Shown: positions 42,002 to 49,932 of the stretch, one piece after another
Numbering within the stretch: position 1 is the first letter of the stretch
Layout: each line of letters opens with the position of its first letter
NCBI RefSeq assembly: GCF_900091855.1
Contig: NZ_FMCH01000325.1
Coordinates: 62,001-126,000, forward strand
Direction: 5' to 3'
Length of the DNA: 64,000 nucleotides
Source of the DNA: Streptomyces sp. DvalAA-14
GTDB lineage: Bacteria > Actinomycetota > Actinomycetes > Streptomycetales > Streptomycetaceae
The notes under the pieces: generated by a model
What the model was told of the DNA's origin: nothing
The model's database searches: none
The model's input: only the letters and a program-made list of their open reading frames with translations
Made by a program: the position numbers and the translations under genes

Positions 42002-42850
42002 TCACTCGCCTCCGGTGGGGCGCCAGATCCAGTCCTGGCGTTCGTACAGGACACGGAAGCCGAGCCGGAGCGTGTTGTGCAGGGAGGAGTTGCGGCTGCC
42101 GGGGGCGCCGGCCCTGGTTTCAGCGATCAGCCAACCGCAGCCCGCCGCCTGGGCGGCGCGGGCACGGGCGGCGAGAAGTGCGGACTGGCCGCCACGGCCT
42201 CGGGCCTGGGGAAGCGTGGCGCCGCTGAAGAACTGGGCCGTGTCCTGATGGACATGCATCGCTCCGCCGCCGACGAGGTCCGATCCGTCCCAGGTGGCGA
42301 ACGAATGCCAGCCCGGCCGCCCGACAGCGGCCCCCGCCATCTCCGCCAGACTGCCTTCCGGCATCCCGAAGGCCCGCAGCATGACCGAACCCCACATGCC
42401 GGCCTGACCGTTCTCCACGGCTGCCACCCGCAGCCCGGTCGGGGGCCGCTGCGACGCGGAGGCGTGCCGTACGACGACATCCGTTTCGCCCGCCAGCTTC
42501 AGCCAGGTCGAGCCGGCCGACAAACCCGCCTTCGCGCAGATCTCCGCCCAGTTCTCGGGCAGCACCGAAGGCGCCAGTTGCAACACCGCCGACGGCGTTT
42601 CCTGCGCCCGGTAGAAGGCACAGACTTCCTCGATCAGATCAGCGGTGACCGGCTCGTCGAATCCCATCCCCAGCGCTTTGCTCCAGAACCCGGTCGGGTC
42701 GCGACGCATCGACACCGCGACCCCGCCGCCCACCCGAGTTCCGGCTGTCCCCAGCGCAGCGCGGACAGGCTCGGGAGCGCCCACCACGACGTCGAAGAAC
42801 GCTTCGGCCTCGGACCGCTCCGCTGTCGCGGGTATGGGGACGGCAGTCAT
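42002..42850 (-). CDS. GNAT-family acetyltransferase
   Basis: The 282-residue protein has a C-terminal GNAT domain: the acetyl-CoA loop is QARGRGGQSALLAARARAAQAAG, followed by CGWLIAETRAG and LGFRVLYERQDWIW. The N-terminal half (residues 1-125) is a related but degenerate domain, so it is a two-domain GNAT. The substrate is unknown. It stands alone, with a hairpin between it and the upstream secreted-protein gene. Confidence 0.8.
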   Translation of the reverse strand: MTAVPIPATAERSEAEAFFDVVVGAPEPVRAALGTAGTRVGGGVAVSMRRDPTGFWSKALGMGFDEPVTADLIEEVCAFYRAQETPSAVLQLAPSVLPENWAEICAKAGLSAGSTWLKLAGETDVVVRHASASQRPPTGLRVAAVENGQAGMWGSVMLRAFGMPEGSLAEMAGAAVGRPGWHSFATWDGSDLVGGGAMHVHQDTAQFFSGATLPQARGRGGQSALLAARARAAQAAGCGWLIAETRAGAPGSRNSSLHNTLRLGFRVLYERQDWIWRPTGGE

Positions 42851-43034
42851 GGAACACCTCTACCGGTCGGCGGCGCGCAGGAGCCTCGATCCTACGTTCC
42901 GTGATCCCGGAGGCGGTTGCCGACGCCGCCGACGGGACCGGCCGCCGCCGCACTTCCACGGCGGCTGGGTGAACGGCCGCGACGGACCGGTCCTGTTGAC
43001 CGGCGCGGACTGCGCGGAGATCCGCTGACCACCA

Positions 43035-43088
43035 GGGAAGGCCGGAAGGCCGTTCCGGCCGGAGCGTGAGTGCCCGTCCGGCCTTCCC
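43035..43088 (-). terminator. Long hairpin between the GNAT and secreted-protein genes
   Basis: GGGAAGGCCGG (43035-43045) pairs with CCGGCCTTCCC (43078-43088); the 32-nt loop contains a nested GGCCG/CGGCC hairpin. It lies downstream of the small secreted protein gene on the same strand. Confidence 0.65.
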
Positions 43089-43178
43089 CGTGTGGCACAC
43101 AGGCGGTGGCGGCGCCCTGCCCCGCCGGCCGCGGACCGATCCGAGGGCCGCCCGAGGCGAGGTGTCGCCCAGGAGTGC

Positions 43179-43577
43179 TCAGTAGGCCGCGACCCCCCGG
43201 ATGCCCGTGCTGGTGAACAGCAGCCAGAACGCGGTGTGGTCCTTGACGTCCGTGGCCATGAGCGTCCAGGTGTTCGCCGGGATCACCCTCGGGTTGTTGC
43301 AGTACGCGGACCCGCTCGTGGGCTGGAAGCAGGTCTCCCCGAAGTCCGCCGTGGTGACCTTGACTTGGATGTCGTTGCAGTTGGCCGTGGTCCGCGCGGA
43401 ACTGTACGGCGGCCAGTGGCCGTTGGGGTCGGTGCCGTTGATGGACACGAGGTTGCTGCTGCTGAGACAGGCCACCGACGGAGCGGCGGCGGCGGACGTG
43501 ACCGTCGCGGCGGTCAGTCCGCCGGCGGTCAGAACCACGGCCGCCATGATCCTCGTGGTGCGCCGAGCAATACGCAT
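43179..43577 (-). CDS. Small secreted Cys-containing protein
   Basis: The 132-residue protein has a signal peptide (TRIMAAVVLTAGGLTAATVTS, cleavage near AAAAP at residue 32) and a mature part of about 100 residues with four Cys residues (VACLSS, ANCNDIQVKV, ETCFQP, AYCNNP), likely two disulphides. The strand-rich sequence ends HTAFWLLFTSTGIRGVAAY. AGGAGGGG lies before the ATG at 43577. I do not recognise the family; small secreted proteins of this build in streptomycetes include inhibitors and binding proteins. Confidence 0.7.
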   Translation of the reverse strand: MRIARRTTRIMAAVVLTAGGLTAATVTSAAAAPSVACLSSSNLVSINGTDPNGHWPPYSSARTTANCNDIQVKVTTADFGETCFQPTSGSAYCNNPRVIPANTWTLMATDVKDHTAFWLLFTSTGIRGVAAY

Positions 43578-43858
43578 GGCTTTCCCCTCCTGACGCCCGG
43601 CGACGCACGCCGAGCTCAACCTGGGACAAGCCTCGGGGCGTGCCCAGTCGCTGTCACCGTCATTCGGACCAGGTCAAAAGTCGCAGGCAAAGGGCGGCGG
43701 CGGCCGAGCTGCCCGTAGACGCCGAGTCATGCGATGCCGGGACGAGCCGTGGCCGGATTCGTGCCGCCGCGGACCGAAGTTGATGGTGCGCTTACCGGTA
43801 GGTGCCGCACACTGTCGTCACCGCGGGCGCGGAGCCTGCCACGAGGCCGGGGGGAATC

Positions 43859-44923
43859 GTGCTGCGGCTGCATTTCACCGCAGAGGATCTGGGCAGGGTC
43901 CGTTTCGCGCGGCACCCTGACCCGCTGTGGGAGACCGTGCTCAGCCTCAACCTGCTGGGTACCACCCGGGGCCGGGCGGTGTTCGCGCCGTGGCGGGCAC
44001 ACATCAAAGCCGATGCAAGCCGGTTACCGCCGTGGCAATCGCGGATGCTGCGAACCCTGGCTCCGCCGATCGGCGATTTCCCCGACTTCCTGACCCCGCC
44101 GCAGGCGTCCCAGGGGCTGGAGGCCGGCATAGACGCCGTCCTGTCGACGCCGCGCCGCCGGTTGCGTCGCGAACTGGCGGTGCTGACACGTCTTCCCGCA
44201 TGGGCCCGTCCGCTCGCCGAGGGAGAGCCGGAGGCGCTGACCCGGCTGGGGGACGCCCTGCGCGCCTATCACGCCGTGGCGGTGGCTCCCTTCTGGCCGC
44301 GAACGCAGGCGTTGCTCGACGCCGAGCGCGCGGTGCACGCCCGCGCCCTGCTCGACCACGGCGTCGAGGGCCTGCTGAACAACCTGGGGCCGACGATGCG
44401 GTGGCGGCCGCCCGTGCTGGAGGTCGACTACCCCATCGAACACGCCATCCACCTGGCCGGGCGCGGGCTGACCCTGGTGCCCTCGGCCTTCTGCTGGCAC
44501 ACGCCCATCACCTTCGTCGACCCCGGCCTGCCGCCGGTACTCGTCTACCCGCTGCCCCGCGGGCCGGTCTGGTGGACCGGTCCCGCCCACAGCGAGCGAA
44601 CCGGCGCGCTGGGGAACCTCCTCGGGCCCACCCGCGCGGCCTGCCTGCGGCTGATCGAGGACAACTGCACCACGGGGGAACTGGCCCGACGCAGTGGCGT
44701 CAGTCCGCCGTCCGCCAGCCAGCACGCCACCTCCCTTCGCGAGGCGGGCCTCATCGTCTCCGTCCGCCACGCCAACACCGTCATTCACGCGCTCACTCCG
44801 CTCGGCACGGCTCTGCTCCACCCCGCCTCCCATCACCCGGCGGGGCCACCGCCCGAGCCGTCGGGCCCGCCGACAGCACCTGACGCCGACACCGTTTGCG
44901 CGGACTCGCTCCGCCGGGCGTAG
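43859..44923 (+). CDS. ArsR-like winged-helix regulator with DUF5937-type N-terminus
   Basis: The 354-residue protein starts LRLHFTAEDLGRVRFARHPDPLWE, the signature of a streptomycete family with an N-terminal ligand-like domain. It ends in a winged helix: RLIEDNCTTGELARRSGVSPPSASQHATSLREAGLIV. I chose the GTG at 43859, where family similarity begins. It is a likely repressor of unknown target. Two hairpins follow the gene. Confidence 0.8.
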   Translation: MLRLHFTAEDLGRVRFARHPDPLWETVLSLNLLGTTRGRAVFAPWRAHIKADASRLPPWQSRMLRTLAPPIGDFPDFLTPPQASQGLEAGIDAVLSTPRRRLRRELAVLTRLPAWARPLAEGEPEALTRLGDALRAYHAVAVAPFWPRTQALLDAERAVHARALLDHGVEGLLNNLGPTMRWRPPVLEVDYPIEHAIHLAGRGLTLVPSAFCWHTPITFVDPGLPPVLVYPLPRGPVWWTGPAHSERTGALGNLLGPTRAACLRLIEDNCTTGELARRSGVSPPSASQHATSLREAGLIVSVRHANTVIHALTPLGTALLHPASHHPAGPPPEPSGPPTAPDADTVCADSLRRA

Positions 44924-44934
44924 CGGTCCGACCA

Positions 44935-44951
44935 GCCCGGCAGTGCCGGGC
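44935..44951 (+). terminator. Short hairpin after the ArsR-like gene
   Basis: GCCCGGC and GCCGGGC pair perfectly around AGT, 12 bp after the stop codon. Confidence 0.6.
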
Positions 44952-45027
44952 AGACCCCGTTGAGGTCGAGCCGGACCGTCCGTCCCCTCAGGCGCCGGAC
45001 AGGCCGCAGGACGGACCGCCGGACGGA

Positions 45028-45053
45028 CCCCCGAAGTCACCCTTCGGCGGGGG
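45028..45053 (+). terminator. Second hairpin between ArsR-like and chitosanase genes
   Basis: CCCCCGAAG (45028-45036) pairs with CTTCGG and GGGGG (45042-45053) with one bulged C. It may insulate the chitosanase promoter. Confidence 0.5.
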
Positions 45054-45177
45054 GCTGAGGGTGCGTCAGGCTGGGCTAGCGCGGCCCCGGTTGTGCACGG
45101 CGAGTGGGGACGCGGCATTTCCGCCGTTCCCGTCGGCGGACCGCCAGCCGCCTGACGGGTCCTGGCTCGGTATAGAT

Positions 45178-45190
45178 TCAGTAAAACTGA
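45178..45190. promoter_or_regulatory. Palindrome TCAGTAAAACTGA upstream of the chitosanase
   Basis: It has TCAGT/ACTGA arms around AAA, next to TATAGAT at 45171. The core AGTAAAACT recurs, inverted, in the dyad at 45235. Confidence 0.45.
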
Positions 45191-45234
45191 TGAACGAGAT
45201 GATTGCGTGACAGGGGTCACAGGTGCTTCCATTC

Positions 45235-45253
45235 GTTAGGAAGTTTTACTAAC
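45235..45253. promoter_or_regulatory. Chitosanase operator dyad
   Basis: GTTAGGAAGTTTTACTAAC is an inverted repeat with 7 of 9 arm matches, 25 bp upstream of the start codon. It is reminiscent of the AT-containing boxes bound by ROK-type repressors of chitosanase genes in streptomycetes. Confidence 0.55.
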
Positions 45254-45277
45254 GATTGATGGAGGCCCCCACCCGCC

Positions 45278-46465
45278 ATGTCATCGACCCGTAAGCGCTT
45301 CGCTGTATTAACTGCCGCGGCTCTCGCGCTCGCCGTCCCGCTCGCCATCGGGAACGCCACCGCCGCCACGACGCCCACCGCCGCCACGGCGGAGCCGGCC
45401 GCCGCGTCGGCCGCCGCCTCGTACACGGCCGCCCAGGTGCTGGCCGGCGTCCAGCAGAACTCGACGACCGCGAACAAGGTCAACACCAAACCCCACATCA
45501 ACACCATGACGCGGGCCCAGAACGTGAACGTGTACCAGGTCGCGACGGGTGTCTACGCCTACACCTCCAGCATGGCCATCGACACCGACGGCAGTGACCC
45601 GGATCCCGATCCCGATCACCAGGGCGAGACGACCTGGGAAGACAGCAACGGCCAAGCCCTGGGCGCCCACCACGTGCCGTTCTACGTGCTGGGCGACGAC
45701 TGCTGGGACCGCACGACCCCGTGCCCGCATTTCTTCTACAAGGAACGCGGCATGACGGGCCGGCAGTTCGCGCTGATGTTCTACAACGGCAAGGTCATCG
45801 GGTCGATCTTCGGCGACACCCAGACCGCGAACAACCAGACCACCTCGGACAACGACTCCCGCGAACTGGGCGAGGCGTCCGTGAAGGCGGCCCAACTGCT
45901 GGGCATCCCCAGCAGCGGCACCACCGGTGGGGTGGACAACGGCGTGACCGTCGTGATGTTCTCCGGTTCGTCCTGGGTGGTGAACGGCACCAACGCCAAC
46001 CTGAACGACAACGCCCAGGCCCTGGTCCAAAAGGCCCTGGACAGCCTCGGCGCGAGCATGCAGGGCACGACCCCGCCCTCGGGTGGCACGCTGTTCGAGG
46101 CGGAGACCGGCACCCTGTCCTCCGGTGGCACCTTCGACTCCAACCACCTCGGCTTCACCGGTACCGGTTTCGCCAATCCGGCCAACGCGGCCGGCTCGTA
46201 CGTCGACATCCCGGTCACCGCGGCCGCCGCCGGCACCAAGACCCTGACCTTCCGGTACTCCGACGGCACGACCGCGGCGCGGCCCGCGACCATCTCGGTC
46301 AACGGCACCTCGCGCGGCACGCTGAACTTCCCGACCACTGCCAACTGGGACACCTGGGCCACCGCGTCCATCTCGGTGCCCCTGACGGCGGGTACCAACA
46401 CCATCCGGGTCACCGGCACCGTCGCGGACGGCCCCGCCAACATCGACTCGGTGACCGTCTCCTAG
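45278..46465 (+). CDS. Secreted GH75-like chitosanase with C-terminal CBM35/CBM6 domain
   Basis: The 395-residue protein has a signal peptide (RFAVLTAAALALAVPLAIG, ending near ATAA). Residues about 75-265 resemble GH75 chitosanases: NVYQVATGVYAYTSSMAIDTDGSD, GHHVPFYVLGDD-type strands, and MTGRQFALMFYNGKVIGSIFGDT. The Asp of AIDTDG and a nearby Glu (GETTWE) are the likely catalytic pair. Residues about 275-395 form a CBM (FEAETGTLSSGG, TVADGPANIDSVTVS). It cleaves chitosan outside the cell. GGAGG lies 12 nt before the ATG, and two palindromes lie upstream. Confidence 0.85.
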   Translation: MSSTRKRFAVLTAAALALAVPLAIGNATAATTPTAATAEPAAASAAASYTAAQVLAGVQQNSTTANKVNTKPHINTMTRAQNVNVYQVATGVYAYTSSMAIDTDGSDPDPDPDHQGETTWEDSNGQALGAHHVPFYVLGDDCWDRTTPCPHFFYKERGMTGRQFALMFYNGKVIGSIFGDTQTANNQTTSDNDSRELGEASVKAAQLLGIPSSGTTGGVDNGVTVVMFSGSSWVVNGTNANLNDNAQALVQKALDSLGASMQGTTPPSGGTLFEAETGTLSSGGTFDSNHLGFTGTGFANPANAAGSYVDIPVTAAAAGTKTLTFRYSDGTTAARPATISVNGTSRGTLNFPTTANWDTWATASISVPLTAGTNTIRVTGTVADGPANIDSVTVS

Positions 46466-46580
46466 GAGATCCACCGTTCACGCACGTCCCGGCGCCGGCC
46501 GGCGGGCCACCTCCCGTCGTCCGGCGCCGGCGTCTTCGAGGAACTGCTGCGGGGAGCCGGGGCGGTGGCGGGCCGGCGCT

Positions 46581-47243
46581 TCACCGAGTCGGGGCGGCAG
46601 CGGTGAGGCCGGCGGCCATGGCCTGGAGCAGGCGGGTGAGGCGTGGTTCGAAGTCGAGTGCGGCGTGGCCCCAGCGGGGATTGGTGGCGTAGAGCTCGGC
46701 GAGGCTGGGCGTCGGGTGGGAGAGCTGCCAGAGATTGGCGGTCAGCCCCAGCGCGGCGGTGACGAGGTCCTGCACCTGGGCGGCGGTCATGGTGCCCGCG
46801 GCGGTCAGGGCGCCGACGATGGCGTCGTAGGCGCTGAAGGACGTGGTCTTGTACCGGCGGGCGCGTTCGATGCCGACGTCGCCTTCGAGGCTGAGCGGTA
46901 CGTGGGTGAGGAGGTCGCAGAACAGCGGCTGTGCGGCGAGGGTGGCGGCCACGGCCGCGGCGGTACGGGCCGGGTCGAGCTCGCCGGCGCCGATGCCCGC
47001 GAGGTGGGCGGTGAGGATGTCCCGCCACTCGTTCCAGCCGCGCTCGGCCAGTTCGAGCAGGAGTTCTTCCTTGCTGTCGAAGTAGCGGCGCACCGCCGAG
47101 GGGTGCAGGCCGGCGCTCTCGGTGACCGCGGCAAGGGTGACGTGGCGGACGCCGCCCCGCTCGGCGGCCAGGACGCGGGCGGCGTCCAGGAGGTCTTCGG
47201 CGCGGCGGAGTTTGGCCTCCTGCGAGCGGGCTCGGCGATGCAT
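46581..47243 (-). CDS. TetR-family transcriptional regulator
   Basis: The 220-residue protein has an N-terminal HTH (VTLAAVTESAGLHPSAVRRYFDSKEELLLEL, about residues 35-65) and an all-helical ligand domain. It is divergent from a quinone oxidoreductase, and two dyads sit in the 132-bp spacer. It most likely represses itself and that gene in response to a quinone or aldehyde-like compound. Confidence 0.9.
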   Translation of the reverse strand: MHRRARSQEAKLRRAEDLLDAARVLAAERGGVRHVTLAAVTESAGLHPSAVRRYFDSKEELLLELAERGWNEWRDILTAHLAGIGAGELDPARTAAAVAATLAAQPLFCDLLTHVPLSLEGDVGIERARRYKTTSFSAYDAIVGALTAAGTMTAAQVQDLVTAALGLTANLWQLSHPTPSLAELYATNPRWGHAALDFEPRLTRLLQAMAAGLTAAAPTR

Positions 47244-47253
47244 GTCCCCACTC

Positions 47254-47274
47254 TAACGCGTGCTGAATGCGTTA
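47254..47274. promoter_or_regulatory. TetR operator dyad A
   Basis: TAACGC-N9-GCGTTA is a perfect 6-bp-arm repeat, 10 bp from the regulator start, overlapping its promoter or leader. Confidence 0.6.
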
Positions 47275-47303
47275 TCGCCGCCGAAGGTGTTAGCGTGCAG
47301 ATA

Positions 47304-47320
47304 ACGCAATCCGATTGCGT
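47304..47320. promoter_or_regulatory. TetR operator dyad B
   Basis: ACGCAATCCGATTGCGT has perfect 7-bp arms around CCG, 55 bp upstream of the oxidoreductase start. With the bases just before it (GATAACGCA) it repeats one arm of dyad A. Confidence 0.6.
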
Positions 47321-47375
47321 CGGGAGCGGCGGCCGCCGCCGTGCCACCCGGCCAGTCGACGAGAGGAGACCGGCC

Positions 47376-48359
47376 ATGCACGCCGCAGTCGTCACGGAAT
47401 TCGGGGCACCGGGCGTTTTCGCGCTCACCGAGCTGCCCGACCCGGTCCCCGGACCCGGCCAGCTCGCCATCGACGTCAGCCATGCCGCCGTCGGCCTGAT
47501 CGACGTCTACATCCGCCAGGGCCTCTACAAGGACCGGGAGGGACTGCCGCAGCCGCCCTACGTCCCCGGGCTGGAGGTGGCCGGCACCGTCCGCGCAGTG
47601 GGGGCGGGCGTGGCGGGCTTCCGGATCGGGGAGCCGGTGGTGACGCTGTCCGGCACCGGGGCCGAGGGCGGCTACGCCTCGATCGCCGTGGTGGACGCCG
47701 CGCTGACCGCCCGGCTGGACGGCACCGGGGTGGACCCGGCGGTGGCGGTGGCGGCCGTGCCCAACGCGGCCACCGCCTTCCTGGCCCTGACCGAGGTGGC
47801 CCACCTCAAGCCGGGCGAGCGGCTCCTGGTCCACGGCGCCCTGGGCGGCCTGGCCTCCACCTTCCCCGGCGTGGCCCGCACCCTGGGCGCCGCCGCCGTG
47901 GTCGGCACCGTGCGCCGTTCCTCGCTCGCCGCGGCGCGGGCCTCCGCCCTGCCCTACGACGAGATCGTCGCCGGCGAGGATCTGCTCGACGTGGTGGGCC
48001 GGCAGCGCTTCGACGTCGTCGTCGACCCGGTCGGCGGCCGGCTGCGCACCGACAGCCTGCAGGTGATGGCGCCAATGGGTCGGATGCTGCTGGTGGGCAA
48101 CGCCAGCGGCGACTGGGAGCACACCGTACCCACCAACTCCCTGTGGTTCGGCAGCCTCGCCCTGCTCGGCTTCTCGATCGGCTTCTACCTTCCCGCCCAC
48201 CCCGAGCAGGCCGCCCCCGCCGCCCGGGGCGCCGTGGAGGCCATCGGGCAGGGCCTGGTCGACATCACCACCCGGACGCTGCCGCTGGCCGAGGCCGCCG
48301 AAGCGCATCGCCTCGTCGAACAGGGCTCGGTGCGCGGCCGTATCCTGCTGGCGCCCTGA
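47376..48359 (+). CDS. Zinc-independent quinone oxidoreductase (MDR family)
   Basis: The 327-residue protein is a medium-chain reductase: N-terminal GroES-like domain (PGPGQLAIDVSHAAVGLIDVYIRQG, PYVPGLEVAGTV) and Rossmann domain (GERLLVHGALGGLASTFPGVARTLGA). It lacks the Cys/His zinc ligands, which is typical of quinone oxidoreductases. It uses NADPH to reduce quinones or enones. GAGGAG lies 9 nt before the ATG. Control by the divergent TetR is likely. Confidence 0.9.
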   Translation: MHAAVVTEFGAPGVFALTELPDPVPGPGQLAIDVSHAAVGLIDVYIRQGLYKDREGLPQPPYVPGLEVAGTVRAVGAGVAGFRIGEPVVTLSGTGAEGGYASIAVVDAALTARLDGTGVDPAVAVAAVPNAATAFLALTEVAHLKPGERLLVHGALGGLASTFPGVARTLGAAAVVGTVRRSSLAAARASALPYDEIVAGEDLLDVVGRQRFDVVVDPVGGRLRTDSLQVMAPMGRMLLVGNASGDWEHTVPTNSLWFGSLALLGFSIGFYLPAHPEQAAPAARGAVEAIGQGLVDITTRTLPLAEAAEAHRLVEQGSVRGRILLAP

Positions 48360-48412
48360 CTTCCCGGCCCTTGACTTTCCGGCCCCTGACTACCCGGCCC
48401 CTGACCCGCCGG
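48357..48412 (+). repeat. 15-bp tandem repeat after the oxidoreductase stop
   Basis: The unit TGACTTCCCGGCCCT is repeated as TGACTTTCCGGCCCC and TGACTACCCGGCCCC, then a partial TGACCCGCCGG. The first TGA is the gene's stop codon, so the array places an in-frame stop at the start of each unit. Confidence 0.8.
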
Positions 48413-48460
48413 CAGGCGGGGCCGCCGGAGGGCCGCGGGTCCATGCGGGCCCGCAGCCGC

Positions 48461-49714
48461 TCACGCCGCCCCGCTCTTCCCGCTGTCGCACAAGGCGTGG
48501 TCGGTGAGGGTCTCGACAGCGCGGTTGACCTTGTCCTGGTCGATGAGCGCCGTGGTGGTGGTCAGCGAGATGGTCACCGCGCGGCGGCCGTCGGCGCCGA
48601 CGGCCGGGCGCGCGTACGTGCCGAGACCGTCCCCTTCGTGCATGTAGTACGTTCCGCCGCAGGTCAGCGGGACCGTGCGCAGCCCGAGGCCGTAGCCGCC
48701 CCCGGTGCCGGCCGGCGGCACGGGGAGGTCGTCGTACGGCACGGTGCGCCGCATCTCGGCCCACTGGGCGGCGGGCAGGAGCCTGCCCGTGGCGAGCGCG
48801 CGGAAGAAGGTGTCGAGGTCGGCGGGGGTGCTCACGACGCCGGCGTCCGCGTTGTGCTCGAAACTCTGGTCGGTGAGGTCGATCGCCGCGCCGTCCGGCC
48901 CGGTGATGGTCACCCGCTCGTGCGGGCCGACCAGGTACGGGTCGGCGCCCGGCAGATACGTGTGGCGCAGGCCGAGCGGGGCGATCACCCGGTGCTCCAC
49001 GAGCTCCCGCCAGCTCTGTCCGCCACTCGCCTTCTCGGCGATCATCGAGGCGAGCAGGTAGTTCGTGTTGGAGTAGGCCCACCGGCCGCCGCCGGGGGCG
49101 AACACCGGCGGATGCGTCATTGCGACAGCGACGAGCCGCTCGGGCGAGGAGTCGTCGAAGCGGTTCTCCGTGAAGTGGTTGATCATCGCGTCCGCGATCG
49201 CCGGGTCGTTGACGTAGTCGAACAGGCCGCTGGTCTGCTGGAGCAGGTCGCGCACGGTGATGCGGGCGCCGTCATTGCCGTGGCCGGCCACGACGCCGGG
49301 CAGCCAGTGCTCCACCGTCTGGTCCAGGGACAGCTGGTGCTCGGCGGCGAGTTGGAGGACCACGACCGCGACGAACGTCTTGGTGGTGCTCGCCACCCTG
49401 AACTCCGGGTCCCACGGGACCGGTGCCTTCGAGCCGAGGCCCGCGGTGCCGAACCTGGCCAGCAGCGGCGCCTGCCCCCGGCGGTCCACCCGTGCCACCA
49501 CGTTGACGTCACCGCCGCCCGCCGCGCGCACCGCCGCGAGGTCCGTGCGCAGGTCCGCCGCCGAGTAGCCGCCGGCCCCCCGGCTCCCGCCGCCCTTGCC
49601 CGCGTCGGCCCCCGCCGGCACCACCACCAGCGCGGAGGCGGCCAGAGCCACCGCCCACGCCACCACGACCCCGCGCTTCCCCGTCACCGCACCACGCATC
49701 GCTGTCCCCGTCAC
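48461..49714 (-). CDS. Secreted serine hydrolase (beta-lactamase/D-Ala carboxypeptidase family)
   Basis: The 417-residue protein has a signal peptide (VVVAWAVALAASALVVVPAGA). The class C/DD-peptidase motifs are present: Ser109-T-T-Lys112 (VASTTKTF), Tyr214-S-N216 (WAYSNTNYL) and H-E-G in YYMHEGDGLGTYARP in place of KTG. This makes it an R61-type carboxypeptidase or esterase acting outside the membrane. ATG at 49714 or 49699 are both possible. It is convergent with the quinone oxidoreductase gene, separated by the tandem repeat. Confidence 0.85.
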   Translation of the reverse strand: MTGTAMRGAVTGKRGVVVAWAVALAASALVVVPAGADAGKGGGSRGAGGYSAADLRTDLAAVRAAGGGDVNVVARVDRRGQAPLLARFGTAGLGSKAPVPWDPEFRVASTTKTFVAVVVLQLAAEHQLSLDQTVEHWLPGVVAGHGNDGARITVRDLLQQTSGLFDYVNDPAIADAMINHFTENRFDDSSPERLVAVAMTHPPVFAPGGGRWAYSNTNYLLASMIAEKASGGQSWRELVEHRVIAPLGLRHTYLPGADPYLVGPHERVTITGPDGAAIDLTDQSFEHNADAGVVSTPADLDTFFRALATGRLLPAAQWAEMRRTVPYDDLPVPPAGTGGGYGLGLRTVPLTCGGTYYMHEGDGLGTYARPAVGADGRRAVTISLTTTTALIDQDKVNRAVETLTDHALCDSGKSGAA

Positions 49715-49932
49715 ATCGTCCTGGCCGCCGCGTTTTTTCGCGGGCAGGACGATTCAACGTCGGACGCGGCCGACGGGCGATGCGGCTGCCACCCGGGCCG
49801 GGGGTGGGGGCAGCCCCCGCGGGCCGGTGTCTTTTCGTTGTGCCGGGTCCGGCGGTGTGCCGTGTCAGGCGCTCGACGGCCCGGGCCCGACCGGCGGGAC
49901 ATCCGCGGCGGGCCCGGCTCCGGGGTGGCCTG

